From Egibacteraceae bacterium (GTDB lineage Bacteria > Actinomycetota > Nitriliruptoria > Euzebyales > Egibacteraceae), in NCBI GenBank assembly GCA_030447925.1, contig JAUJNX010000007.1, positions 124,001 through 188,000 of the forward strand: a stretch of 64,000 nt of DNA, read 5' to 3'. The stretch's first letter is position 1. Each line of letters starts with the position of its first letter. Shown here in pieces: positions 9,329 through 19,407 of the stretch. The notes under the pieces were generated by a model that was given only the letters and a program-made list of their open reading frames with translations, was not told the origin of the DNA and made no database searches. The translations under genes and the position numbers were made by a program.

Positions 9329-12300
9329 TCAGGGGACCAGCGGCGCGTAGGGGAGCACCACGGGTGCCCGGGCGGTGTAGTCCAGCACCTCGGCCTGCGT
9401 CGTGCCGGCGGGGACCACGAGGTCGATGACGTTGGGGTCGCGGGCGTCGGTGTCGCGGCTGGGCAGCGAGCCGTCGAACTCGCCGGCCCCGCCGCCGAAG
9501 CGGTACTCGGTGACGAACTCCAGCCCCGGCGGCGGCGACTGCCAGTACGCCAGGTCGTAGACGGCCCGGACGAAGCCGGGCCCCTCGTCCCCGCCCGCGT
9601 GGCCGAGCATCGCCACCGCGTACTCCGCGCCGGCCAGCCCGCCGGGGAACGCCGCCTTGGGCACCGACACGACGATCTGGCGGGTTGCCGCGAGGGTGAA
9701 CAGCGACGCCCCGGCGACCTGCGTCCCGTCGGGCCCCAGCATCCCGAGCTGGTCGAACCCGTCGCCGATGATCACCGCGTCCCAGGGGGCGGCGAGGTCG
9801 GCGTTGACCCCGGGCAGGGCGGGGACGGTGCCCTCGCCCTCGCCGGTGCGGACGTAGACGTTGATGCGCTGGACGCTGATGCGGTTGCCGCCGAAGGGGT
9901 TGAGGATCTCCCCGGCGATCGTGGTCGCGAAGTTGTAGGCGTCGGCGGACTCGTAGACCCCGAAGCCGGTGACGTCGAAGGCGCCCGGCGAGAACGCGCT
10001 GTTGGTCGGGTAGACGTAGGTGCCCGGCCCGTGGTCGTCGCCCACAGGGTCGTCCAGGGTGCCGAGCGGGGTGCCGAAGTCGGTCGAGGTCACCGTGCGC
10101 TGGTCCAGCGCGGTGCCGCCGTCGGCGCCGACCGCGACCGTGGTGACCTGGTTCTCACCGAGCCGCAGCGGGACCTCCACCTGGAACGTCCCGCCGGTGA
10201 CCGTCGCCGCGACCGTCGTCCCGCCGGCGTTGACGTACACCGCCGCGGCGTCGGTCGTCCCGAGCACGGTCGTGGTGGCCGCGTCGGTCGTCGCGCCCTC
10301 GGCGGGCTCGGTGACGGCGAGCGCGGGGCCCGCCGGGGCCGTGCCCGACGCGTAGCGCTCGGCGACGACGGCGGGGCGCTCGACCGGCTCGCCCGCCTCG
10401 ATCGCGTGGGCCAGGCGCACGAACTGCGCCATCGACCAGGCCAGGGGGGTCGCCGAGCCGGTGCCCTCGCCCCAGGCGAAGCCGTAGGCGGTCGCGTCGC
10501 GCTGGTCCCAGATCTGCTCGGGGATCATCAGGCCCTGGTTCGCCGCCCCGGCCATCCAGGCCAGGTGGGAAAGCGCGGGCCGGCCGTTGGCGACCTCGTA
10601 CTCGCCGCGCTCGCCGGTCAGCAGGGGCCACAGGCGCCCGACGCCGGTGCCGTCGTAGGGGGCGCCGTCGGCCTTCTCGCCGTAGCCGTCGCCGTTGTAG
10701 CGGTACCAGAACGACCCGTTGGGGGTCTCGGACCGGATCGCGGCGTCGACCACCTCCAGCGACGCGGCGATGAGCGGGTCGTCGGCCGGCTTGACGCCCA
10801 GGCGCACCAGCTCCAGGAAGCCGGCGTCGACCACGTCGCGCTCGTCGAGGGCCGGGCCGCCGTTGTTGAGCTGCAGGACGTCGCCGTCGTCGGGGTCGTC
10901 GTCGGCGGTGATGCGCAGGTAGTACGGGTCCGGCGAGCGCGGGCCGGTGGTCGTGACCGTCCAGTCCTCGACCCGGCGCTGCCAGTCGTCGGCGGTGCCG
11001 CGGTACAGCGCGGCGGAGGCGGCGTCGCCGTTCGCGTCGGCCAGCTCCGCGGCGGCGACCAGGCCGGCGATCTCCGCCGCGATCGTCGACGGCGAGTAGC
11101 CGCCCTCCTCCTCCCAGCGCTCCTGGGGGGTCGCGGGCCCGTTGGCCACCAGGAAGTCCGCGGCGGGCCGCACGTGCTCGGTCCAGGTGGCCGCGTCGTC
11201 GCGGCGGAGCTGCCAGGCCAGGACCAGGGGCAGCGCGACCTCGTCCAGCTGGAGGCTGCCGAAGTACGGCGTCCCGTCCAGCAGCGAGTTCTGCGGGAAC
11301 GACCCGTCGGGCTCCTGCTGCACCTCGAACAGGTAGTCCAGGTTGCGCTCGGCGCCCTCGACGTCGCCGGCCGCGAGCAGCGCGGTCGCGACCTGGTAGA
11401 GGTCACGCGCCCAGACCAGGTGGTAGCCGCCGACGCCCGCGTCGTCGGCGTTCACGGCCTCCCCCCACGGGACGGTCAGCGACGCGATGCTGCCGCCGCG
11501 GAAGGTCTTGTCCTCGTGGGCGCGCAGGGTCATGAGCGCGACGCGGTACTGGCGGGCCAGGTGGGCGGGCAGCGCGGGGGCGGCCAGGCCGTCCAGGTAG
11601 TCGCGCCAGCCGCGGACGTAGTCGCGGCGCAGGCGGGCGAAGCCGGCGTCCAGGCTGGCCCGGGCGGTGCCCAGCGCGGCGTCGGTGGTGGGGCCGAAGC
11701 CGAGGGCCACCGCGAACCGGGTGGTGTCCCGGGGGCCGGTCGCCACCTGCCCCGTCTGCACGAGGTTGCCGTCGGGGGCCGACGCGTAGGTGCCGTCGAG
11801 CCGGAAGTCGTCGCGCAGGTCGGTCCACCCGTCGCTGGCGCCCAGGTAGCCGTTGGACGTGCGCGTGAAGCCGGGGTCGGCGACCAAAGCGCTGGCGACC
11901 TCGCCGTCGCTGGCCACCAGGGCGTCGCCGGCGGTCGACCCCGAGTCGCCCTGGCCGGAGTTGGCCAGCGCCGGGTCGGCGACGACGTAGAGCTCGTAGC
12001 GGCCGCCGTCCAGCGAGGTGAAGCGGACGTCGACGACCACGGTCGCGCGCGCCGGGTCGGTCACGTAGGTCTTGGTGATCCGGTAGCGCCCGGACCGCGC
12101 CGTGTTCACCTGCTGGTAGAGCAGCGCGCGGTCGTCCAGGAGGCGCGTCTGCGACGTCGTCGCGTCGACCTCGCGCTCCGCGAAGGTCGACCCGTCGGTC
12201 ACCACGAGCTGGAGGTCGCGCAGGTCCCCGACGTCGGCGGTGGGGTGGTAGACGTCGGTCAGCACGCCGTCGGCCAGCGTGAACCAGACCTTGGACGAGG

Positions 12301-12469
12301 TGGTGGTGGAGGTGCCGACACCGGTCTTGGCGCCCGTGGTCCAGGTCGCCTGCGCACCCGGCCCGCCGGGTGCCACCCCCGGGTCCTGGGCTCCCGCCGG
12401 CACGACCGGCAGGAGCACCGCCAGCGCCGCGGCCAGCGCCAGCAGGACGCGCACCGATGACCGCTCCAT
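9329..12469 (-). CDS. Secreted GH15 glucodextranase/glucoamylase-like enzyme
   Basis: 1046 residues from the ATG at 12469, chosen because GAGGGGGAG lies just upstream and a clean signal peptide (to PAGAQ) follows. Order: an N-terminal beta-sandwich (about 40-300), the (alpha/alpha)6 GH15 barrel (about 310-690: VWARDLYQVATALLAAGD, EEEGGYSPSTIAAEIAG with the likely catalytic acid, GTGVGRLWPLLTGERG), a glucodextranase domain B-like segment (700-790) and a C-terminal glucodextranase C/DOMON-like domain (800-1000, NRISVQRINVYVRTGEGEG). Such enzymes release glucose from the ends of alpha-glucans or dextran. It sits upstream of the sugar importer with its own promoter. Confidence 0.88.
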   Translation of the reverse strand: MERSSVRVLLALAAALAVLLPVVPAGAQDPGVAPGGPGAQATWTTGAKTGVGTSTTTSSKVWFTLADGVLTDVYHPTADVGDLRDLQLVVTDGSTFAEREVDATTSQTRLLDDRALLYQQVNTARSGRYRITKTYVTDPARATVVVDVRFTSLDGGRYELYVVADPALANSGQGDSGSTAGDALVASDGEVASALVADPGFTRTSNGYLGASDGWTDLRDDFRLDGTYASAPDGNLVQTGQVATGPRDTTRFAVALGFGPTTDAALGTARASLDAGFARLRRDYVRGWRDYLDGLAAPALPAHLARQYRVALMTLRAHEDKTFRGGSIASLTVPWGEAVNADDAGVGGYHLVWARDLYQVATALLAAGDVEGAERNLDYLFEVQQEPDGSFPQNSLLDGTPYFGSLQLDEVALPLVLAWQLRRDDAATWTEHVRPAADFLVANGPATPQERWEEEGGYSPSTIAAEIAGLVAAAELADANGDAASAALYRGTADDWQRRVEDWTVTTTGPRSPDPYYLRITADDDPDDGDVLQLNNGGPALDERDVVDAGFLELVRLGVKPADDPLIAASLEVVDAAIRSETPNGSFWYRYNGDGYGEKADGAPYDGTGVGRLWPLLTGERGEYEVANGRPALSHLAWMAGAANQGLMIPEQIWDQRDATAYGFAWGEGTGSATPLAWSMAQFVRLAHAIEAGEPVERPAVVAERYASGTAPAGPALAVTEPAEGATTDAATTTVLGTTDAAAVYVNAGGTTVAATVTGGTFQVEVPLRLGENQVTTVAVGADGGTALDQRTVTSTDFGTPLGTLDDPVGDDHGPGTYVYPTNSAFSPGAFDVTGFGVYESADAYNFATTIAGEILNPFGGNRISVQRINVYVRTGEGEGTVPALPGVNADLAAPWDAVIIGDGFDQLGMLGPDGTQVAGASLFTLAATRQIVVSVPKAAFPGGLAGAEYAVAMLGHAGGDEGPGFVRAVYDLAYWQSPPPGLEFVTEYRFGGGAGEFDGSLPSRDTDARDPNVIDLVVPAGTTQAEVLDYTARAPVVLPYAPLVP

Positions 12470-12503
12470 GAACTCCCCCTCGCACGGGAACCGGACGCTC
12501 GTC

Positions 12504-12533
12504 ACGGTACGGGAGCCCTGTGACAGGGAGCAA
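12504..12533 (-). promoter_or_regulatory. Promoter of the GH15 gene with an internal palindrome
   Basis: On the minus strand TTGCTC (12533-12528) is followed after 18 bases by TACCGT (12509-12504), 34 bases before the start codon. The spacer holds a perfect inverted repeat CCCTG-TCA-CAGGG (12516-12528), a plausible repressor site for a glycan-responsive regulator. Confidence 0.45.
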
Positions 12534-12552
12534 CAGGTCGGCTAAATCCTGC

Positions 12553-13779
12553 TCACCAGGCGGCGCGGAGGAGGGCGGAGCCGCCGGGGCGGAACGCGCC
12601 GCTGACCAGGCTGGCGCGCAGGTCGGCGGGGGCGGTGGCGAACAGCCGCAGCATCGTGCGGGCGAGGCCCCCGGCGCTGGGCGCACCGGAGAGGTAGCCG
12701 CGCCAGTGCTCCGGGCGCAGGTCGAAGAACGCGCGGAAGAAGGCCCGCGTGCGGGCGCCGTCGAAGCGCAGGAGGGTCTCGAGGCCGAACTCGTGGAGCG
12801 CGCGCTGGCGCACGAGGTCGCGGGGCCAGACCGCGTCCCAGCCGGCCCGCGCGACCGCCGCGCCGTCGGCGGCGGGGTCGTCCAGCGCGCGCGCCAGCGC
12901 CGCCGCGAGGTCCAGGGCGCGGCGCAGCGCCGCCGCGACCTGGTAGCCGGTGGCGGGGTGGACCATGCCCGCGGCCCCGCCGTAGCCCACCACCCGCTGG
13001 TCGCGCGGGGGCAGGGGGACGCCCATGGGGAAGGCGACGCGCTCGACGGCGTCGGTCCGCAGCGCGCGGGCGCCGAGGACGTCCAGGCGGCGGTGCAGCC
13101 GGTCGCGCAGGACGTCCATGCCGAGGGCCGGGCGCCGGGCCAGCGAGGTCTCCTCCGCCAGCCAGCGGCCGTCGCCGAGGTCCATGGCGTAGAGGAAGGT
13201 CGGGTCCTCGGCCACGTGCGGCAGGCCCCGGAGCGGCTCGTCGCGCCAGTCCATCAGCAGCATCCCGCCGGGCGGGCCCGGCGGGGCGGCGAACTCCCCG
13301 ACGATCCCGTACGCGGTCTGCTGCGCGGGGCGCGGGCCCGCGCCGCGCCGCAGCAGCGTGGGGGAGTGGCCGCTCGCGTCGACCACGACGCGGGCGGCCA
13401 GGTCCCCGCGGACGTGACCACGCACGAGCGGTCCGCGTCGTGGCTGACCCCGCTGACGCGCGCGGCGACGGCGCGGGCGCCGTGGCGGTCGGCCTCCGCG
13501 CGCAGCCCGTGCTGCAGGCGGTCGTTGGCCACGCGCGCGCGTAGGCGCGCTCCAGGACCCAGGGGCGGTCGCCCAGATCGACGGTCACGCTGGTCCAGCG
13601 CAGGGCCGCGAGGCCGTCGGGCCGGGCGGCGGGCAGCTCGTCCTCCCAGACCCCGTAGCTGTTGGTCCAGGGGGCGTCGGGGTCCGGGGTCAGGACGGCG
13701 ACGCGCAGCCCCGCCCCGGCGCACGCCGCCGCGGCGGCAGGCCCGCGGGGCCCGCCCCCACCACCACGACGTCGTCCAC
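12553..13779 (-). pseudogene. crtL: Lycopene beta-cyclase, CrtL type (three frameshifts)
   Basis: Start GTG at 13779 has GAGAGGA upstream and opens with VDDVVVVGAGPAGL, the FAD-binding fingerprint. The frame then moves at about 13735 (to LRVAVLTPDPDAPWTNSYGV), about 13540 (to SGVSHDADRS) and about 13430 (to RGDLAARVVVDASGHSP); the last 290 residues are intact and include FYAMDLGDGRWLAEETSLA-like and GGAAGMVHPATGYQVAAALR motifs typical of CrtL. The enzyme would form beta-rings on lycopene, completing the crtE-crtI-crtB pathway encoded at 46.8-50.5 kb. Each shift equals one missing base, so a sequencing origin is likely and the gene may be functional. Confidence 0.8.
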
Positions 13780-14010
13780 CGCACCGTCCTCTCACGCCCG
13801 CCGCGGCGCCCGGCGCGCCGGGCGGGCCGCCCGGCGGCGCGCCCGGCTTCCGGGCGCGAACGCGCGGCGCCCAGGGTACGGCCGCCGCTACCCGCGCGTC
13901 CGCGCGCGCGCGCGGTCAGACGGTGGTGGGGACGCGTCCGGCGGGGTGGCGTTCAGCAGCGCCGCCGCCGTGGGGGGTCGGCGACGGTGCGCACGCGGGG
14001 CCGTGCCCTG

Positions 14011-14016
14011 TAGCCT
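14011..14016 (+). promoter_or_regulatory. -10 box placed for a leaderless meaB transcript
   Basis: TAGCCT lies 8 bases before the ATG at 14025, and no Shine-Dalgarno sequence is present. This is the arrangement of leaderless actinobacterial mRNAs. The same layout is seen before the epimerase-like gene, iscS and ligA in this window. Confidence 0.4.
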
Positions 14017-14024
14017 CGGCGTCC

Positions 14025-15025
14025 ATGGATGCTGCGGAGCTGGTGGAGCGGCTGCTGGCGGGAGACCGCCGGGCCCTCGCGCGGGTGCTGACCCGCGTCG
14101 AGGACGGGACCCCGGCGCGCCTGCGCGAGGTCGTCGCGCTGCTCCACCCCCACACCGGCCGGGCGCGGCTCGCCGGGATCACCGGGTCGCCGGGGGTGGG
14201 CAAGTCGACCCTGACCAGCGCGCTGCTCGCGCACTGGCGCGGGCTCGGGCGCACCGTCGGGGTGCTGGCGGTCGACCCGTCCTCCCTGTTCACCGGCGGC
14301 GCCCTGCTCGGCGACCGGGTGCGGATGCAGGACCACGTCCTGGATCCGGGCGTCTACGTCCGCTCGATGGCCAGCCGCGGCCACCTGGGCGGCCTGTCGT
14401 GGGCGGCGCCGCAGGCCCTGTCGGTGCTCGACGCCGCCGGGTTCGACGTCGTCGTGGCCGAGACCGTGGGGGTCGGCCAGGCGGAGGTCGAGATCGCGTC
14501 GCTGGCCGACACCACCGTCGTCGTGCTCGCGCCCGGCATGGGCGACGCCATCCAGGCGGCCAAGGCCGGGATCCTGGAGGTCGCCGACGTGTTCTGCCTC
14601 AACAAGGCCGACCGCGACGGCGCGGACCGCACCGTCCGCGAGCTGCGCGACATGCAGGCCCTCGGTGTGACCCGCCCCGCCCCCGCCGACGGGCCGCCGT
14701 GGGTCGCGCCCATCGTGCGCACCGTCGCCGCCGCGGGCGAGGGGATCGCGGAGCTGGCCGGCGCGGTGGACGCGCACCGGGCGTGGCTCGAGGAGGGCGG
14801 GGGCCTGGCCGCGCGCCGGCGCGGGCGGGCGAGGCGCAGGTGCGCGACGTGGCCCTGGCGGCGGTGCGCGAGGCGCTCGGGCGCCTGGACGACGGCGACC
14901 GGCTCGCGCGGGCGGCCCAGCGGGTCGCCGACCGCGAGATCGACCCCTACGCCGCCGCCGACGAGCTGCTGGCGACGCTCGAGGCGAGCCGAATGGTCTC
15001 GCCCGAAGGGCCAATCGAGGGCTAG
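14025..15025 (+). CDS. meaB: MeaB-type GTPase chaperone of acyl-CoA mutase (one frameshift)
   Basis: 333 residues once one base is restored near 14,820 (between LAARR and the downstream frame [15 protein letters not shown]). Clear MeaB/ArgK features: Walker [11 protein letters not shown], Walker B-like [36 protein letters not shown]-like segment, and the G4 motif LNKADRDG. MeaB proteins load and protect adenosylcobalamin in B12-dependent acyl-CoA mutases. The partner is almost certainly the mutase large subunit encoded at 17.4-19.05 kb, only one gene away. The small B12-binding subunit is not in the window. Confidence 0.88.
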
Positions 15026-15085
15026 TCATCTTGTGCATAAGCTTCGGGCGGGGCCCGGCAGTGGCCCGAGTTCGCAGGAGAGCCC

Positions 15086-17395
15086 GTGGAGTCCCCCGCC
15101 AGCCCGACGCCGACCGCAACGAGGCGCCTGACGGCCCCCGCGCGATCCGGCGCGAGGAGCCGGTCCGCCCGATCGCCCGCGAGGCGCGCGTCGCGCCGCG
15201 CTCCGCGCCGAACCGGGGCCGACCCCGTCGCCCCCCGCCCGGGCGGCCTTCGGCAGTCCCGCCGCGGACCGCGTGCTCCCGGTACCACCTGCGCGGCCCC
15301 GCCCGCACGACCGCAGCACCTCCCCGGCCGCCCCCCGCCCGGGCGCGCCCGCCGCCCCCCCGGCACGCGCGGCGCACCCCGCGCCCGCCGACAGCGGGGC
15401 GGCCCCGCCGCGCCGCACCCCCCGCCGGCCCCCCGCCGCCCGCCCCACCCCGCCGGCCGCGCACACCGCCCCGCCGGCCCGCTCCTCCCTCCCGACGGCC
15501 CCCGACCGGACGCCCCCGCGCCCCGCGCCACCCCGCCCGCCGCGGGCCCCGCCCCCGCCGCCCCGCCCCCGGGGACCCCGCGCCCGCCACCCCGGCGTCC
15601 CGCCCCCTCCCCGACGCCCCCGGGCCCCGTCCCGCCGCCGGCGCCCCCCGGGGCGCCCGCGCGCCCGGTCCCGCCGCCGCCGGCGCCCCCCCGGGCGCCC
15701 GCGCGCCCCGTCCCGTCGCCGCCGGCGCGCGCCTGGGTGCGCCCAGGTCAGGTCCCGCCGCCGGCGCCTGCCCCGCGCGCCCAGGTCAGGTCCCGCCGCC
15801 GGCGCCCGCCCGGGCGCTCCGTCGCCCTGTCCCGCCGAGCCCCGGCCTGCCGAGGCCCGGCCGGGTGCGCCCCGCCCGGCCGCCGAGGCCCGGCCGGGTG
15901 CGCGGGCGTCGCGTCCTGCCGCGGTCGGCCTCCGCCCAGGGTGGGCCCGACGCGAGGGCGGCCCGCGCCGACCGGGATGCGCCCCCGCGCGCCCCGCTCC
16001 CCGCCGATCCGCCCGCCGACGCGGCGGGATCGCCACCCCGCTCCCCGGCGACCGCACGGAGGCGGGACCCGCGCGGCGCGCCCCTCCGGCAGGGCGGGTG
16101 CGGCCGACGAGACCGCGCAGATCGCGGCGCCGGACCCACCCGCGTCGCCGGTCGCGCCCGCTGCGCGGGCGGGGCCGGGCACCGCGGGCGCCCCGCGCCG
16201 GCGCGACCGCGCCCCTCGCCGCGCTCGCGGCGCCCGAGGGCGGCGGCCTGCGCTGGCGGGCCGACGCCGCGACGGTGGCCGGGACCGCCCCGCCGCCCCG
16301 CCCGCCCGCGGCGGCGCCACCTGCCCGCGCGGCAGGGGCCGCGCGGGCATCGCCGTGACCCTCCTCGGCGCCGTCCTGCTCGGCGTCGTCGCCGGCGGCG
16401 TCCTCGTCCTCAACCGCCGCGGCGACACCACGGGCCTGATCAGCGACCCGGCCCCGGCGGCGCCCCCGCCGTCACCGCCGCGCCGAGCGTGCCCGCCGCC
16501 GCCGCGCCCGCGGCGCCCCCGCCGGCGCCCACCCCCGAACCGGCCCCCAGCCCGTCGCCGTCGCCGAGCCCCACCCCGTCGCCGACCCCGCCGGGCGAGC
16601 TCGCGGGCGTCCAGCAGCGCCTCACGGAGCTCGGCTACTACGCGGGCCCCATCGACGCGCGCGGAGGGCTCGGCGACCCGCAGCGCCGTCATGGCCTTCC
16701 AGAAGGTCCAGGGCCTCGCCCCCGACGGCGTGGCGGGCCCCGCGACCCTCGGCGCGCTGGAGGACCCCGTCCTCCTTCAGCTGCGCGGCGGGGAGCCCGG
16801 ACCGCGTCGAGGTCGACCTCTCGCCCAAGTCCCGTACCTCGTCCGGGGCGGGAGGTCGCCCGCATCCTCCCGGTCAGCTCCGGCAACGGCGAGACCTACG
16901 AGCAGGCCGACGGCGACACCGCCGTGGCCCTGACCCCGGTCGGCACCTTCCGCGTCGAGCGCCGCATCCGCGGCGAGCGCGTCGCCCCCCTCGGCTCGCT
17001 GTACGACCCCCTGTACTTTACAAGGGCTGGGCGATCCACGGCTCGAACTCGGTGCCCGCGAGCGAGGCCAGCCACGGCTGCGTGCGCGTCACCCGCACCG
17101 ACGCCGTCTGGCTCTTCGACCGCGTCCGGGTGGGCACCCAGGTCGTGCTCTACGGCGGCACCCACGTCTTCACCCTGGACGAGGCCGCGAGCGCCGGCAC
17201 CGGACACCCCGGCGGCGACACCCCGCAGGACGCCCCGGTGGAGCCCGGCGCGGAGGCGCCCGCGACCGGGGCGCCCGCGACCGAGCGCCTCGCCGCCCCG
17301 TCGCCGGCGCCCTCGGCCACCCCCGTCATCGCTCGACGGCGTGGGCGTACTCAACCTGGGGGTCCGACCCGGGCGACGGGAGGGGCCGCGGGTGA
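15086..17395 (+). pseudogene. Membrane-anchored L,D-transpeptidase with proline-rich head (many frameshifts)
   Basis: Start GTG 15086 follows GCAGGAG. Visible pieces in order but in changing frames: a Pro/Ala/Arg-rich cytoplasmic head (to 16330), one membrane helix ([18 protein letters not shown], about 16350-16410), a Pro/Ala linker, a peptidoglycan-binding domain ([20 protein letters not shown], then [20 protein letters not shown]) and a YkuD catalytic domain ([46 protein letters not shown] with the catalytic HG..SHGC motif). Such enzymes cross-link peptidoglycan by 3-3 bonds. At least six one- or two-base gaps are needed to join the pieces. The stop at 17393-17395 would overlap the mutase GTG start as GTGA. 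Confidence 0.75.
15629..15835 (+). repeat. Degenerate 38-42-bp tandem repeat in the proline-rich head
   Basis: The sequence GTCCCGCCGCCGG recurs, with small changes, at 15629, 15668, 15710, 15752, 15790 and 15829. In the frame that later carries the membrane helix the first copies encode [13 protein letters not shown]-like units. This codes for a proline-rich cytoplasmic tail; it is also the kind of sequence in which reads and assemblies fail. Confidence 0.6.
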
Positions 17396-19051
17396 GCACG
17401 CAGGCGGAGGACCGGGAGCGGCGCTACCGCGAGGCCCTCGCCCGGACGGGCGTCGAGGACGACGAGGTCACGACCCTCTCCGACGTCCCGGTCCTGCCCC
17501 TGGTCGGCCCGCACAACTACACGGTCGATCCCGAGCGCATCGGGTTCCCGCCAGTACCTGTTCACCCGCGGCGTCTACCTGTCCATGTACCGCGGCAAGC
17601 CGTGGACGATCCGCCAGTTCGCCGGGTTCGGGTCGGTCGAGGACAGCAACCGCCGGTACCACGACCTGCTGGCGCCGGCCAGCACGGCCTGTCGGTCGCC
17701 TTCGACATGCCGACGCCGATGGGCCGCGACCTGGACGAGCCGGAGAGCCGCGGCGAGGTCGGCCACTGCGGTGTCGCCGTCGACACCCTCGACGACGTCG
17801 AGCGCCTGTTCCAGGGCCTCCCGCTCGGCGACATCACGACCGATGACCATCAACGGGCCCGCGGTCGTGCTGTTCGCGATGTACGCGGTCGCCGCGGAGC
17901 GCCAGGGGTTCGGCCTGGACCAGCTCGGCGGGACGCTGCAGACCGACATCCACAAGGAGTACATCGCCCAGAAGGAGTGGCTGTTCCCGCCCCAGCCGCA
18001 CCTGCGCCTCATCGGCGACCTCATCGCCTTCACCGCCGAGCACGCCCCGCGGTACCACCCGCTGTCGGTGTCGGGGTACCACATCCGCGAGGCCGGGTCG
18101 ACGGCCGCCCAGGAGCTGGCCTTCACCCTGGCCGCGGGCTTCAGCTACGTCGAGCTGGGCCTGTCCCGCGGCCTGGACGTCAACCTGTTCGCCCAGCGCT
18201 TCAGCTTCTTCTTCGACGCCCACATCGACTTCTTCGAGGAGATCGGCAAGTTCCGCGCGGCCCGGCGGATCTGGGCGCGCTGGCTGCGCGACCGCTACGG
18301 CGTGACCCTCGACCGCGCGCTGCTGCTGCGCTTCCACACCCAGACGGCCGGGGTGTCGCTCACCGCCCAGCAGCCGGACAACAACGTCGTGCGCACCGCG
18401 GTGGAGGCGCTCGCCGCCGTCCTGGGCGGCACCCAGTCGCTGCACACCAACGCCCTGGACGAGGTGCTGGCGCTGCCGTCGGACCACGCGGCCCGGGTGG
18501 CGCTGCGCACCCAGCAGGTGCTGGCGGAGGAGACCGGCGTCACCGCCACGATCGACCCGCTGGGCGGGTCGTGGTTCGTGGAGTGGATGACCGACCGCGT
18601 CGAGGCCGACACCGAGGACTACTTCCGCCGCATCCTGGAGCAGTCCCCGGACGGCACGGTCACCGGCGGCCTGCTGCGCGGCATCGAGACCGGCTGGTTC
18701 CTCGGCGAGATCGCCGACGCCGCCTTCCGCTACCAGCAGCAGCTGGAGAAGGGCAGCAAGCGCATCGTCGGCGTGAACGTGCACCAGGCCGACGACGAGG
18801 ACGAGCTGGAGATCCTGCGCATCTCCGCCGAGGTCGAGCGCGCGCAGTCCGCGCGCCTCGCGTCCTTCCGCGCCGCGCGTGACGGCGCGGCGACCGGCGC
18901 GGCGCTGGACCGCCTGCGCACCGCCGCCCGCTCCGACGACAACCTCGTGCCGGTGATCATGGACGCCGTGCGCGCCGACGCGACCCTGGGCGAGATCTGC
19001 GGCGCGCTGAAGGACGTCTTCGGCACCTACCGCGAGCCCCCGCGGATCTAG
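17392..19051 (+). pseudogene. icmA: Isobutyryl-CoA mutase-type large subunit, IcmA-like (three frameshifts)
   Basis: About 554 residues when small gaps at about 17,553, 17,690 and 17,845 are filled. It is the TIM-barrel subunit of a B12-dependent acyl-CoA mutase and lacks the B12-binding domain. The substrate pocket reads TIRQFAG and KEYIAQKEW: Phe and Gln stand where methylmalonyl-CoA mutase has Tyr89 and Arg207. Phe/Gln is the isobutyryl-CoA mutase pair. Other motifs such as [24 protein letters not shown] and DPLGGSW are intact. It would interconvert isobutyryl-CoA and n-butyryl-CoA, linking valine and fatty-acid metabolism, with MeaB as chaperone. All three shifts are small deletions in otherwise perfect sequence, so the gene is probably functional. 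Confidence 0.85.
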
Positions 19052-19054
19052 GGG

Positions 19055-19080
19055 GGCACCTCAGACGCCGGGCGGCTTCC
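19055..19080 (-). repeat. Dispersed repeat, single copy, minus orientation
   Basis: The reverse complement of this stretch contains GCCGCCCGGCGTCTGAGGTG, the core of the 29-bp repeat found in tandem at 29.26-29.40 kb and 38.77-38.83 kb. Here it lies between the convergent mutase and DUF6458 genes. Confidence 0.7.
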
Positions 19081-19105
19081 GAGCGCGGGGTCGGGCGAAG
19101 CGGAT

Positions 19106-19339
19106 CTAGTACACGTCGCGCTCCCGCTCGACGACGGTCTCGCGGCGTACGGGGACCTCGCGGCGGCTGACGTAGGTCCGCCGGCCGGTGCCGAACGCCC
19201 AGAACGCCACCGCTGCGAGCCCCGCGATCATCAGGATGATCCCGATCGTGGCGATGTCGATCCCCGCCACGCTGAAGTCGACGGCGAAGAACAGGATCGC
19301 CCCGATCGCCGCCAACGTGATGCCGCTCCCCAGCGTCAT
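19106..19339 (-). CDS. DUF6458-type small membrane protein
   Basis: 77 residues with two membrane helices (GSGITLAAIGAILFFAVDFS and IATIGIILMIAGLAAVAFWA) and a highly charged tail RREVPVRRETVVERERDVY. This matches the small actinobacterial DUF6458 family, whose function is unknown. It is convergent with the mutase gene. The charged cytoplasmic tail suggests a membrane-surface role, but nothing more can be said. Confidence 0.75.
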   Translation of the reverse strand: MTLGSGITLAAIGAILFFAVDFSVAGIDIATIGIILMIAGLAAVAFWAFGTGRRTYVSRREVPVRRETVVERERDVY

Positions 19340-19407
19340 TGCCCGCCCTCCTCACTCTCCGGTTCAACAAAGCTACGGAGCGTAACTGTACCCGATGCGG
19401 TGGCGGC

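Noticed and set aside
9293-12460. 1055-codon open frame antisense to the GH15 gene
   Set aside because: Same kind of shadow; the minus strand has a signal peptide and GH15 motifs.
15031-16358. Separate proline-rich proteins in all three plus frames
   Set aside because: All frames stay open because the DNA is almost only G and C; only one gene with membrane helix and YkuD domain is supported.
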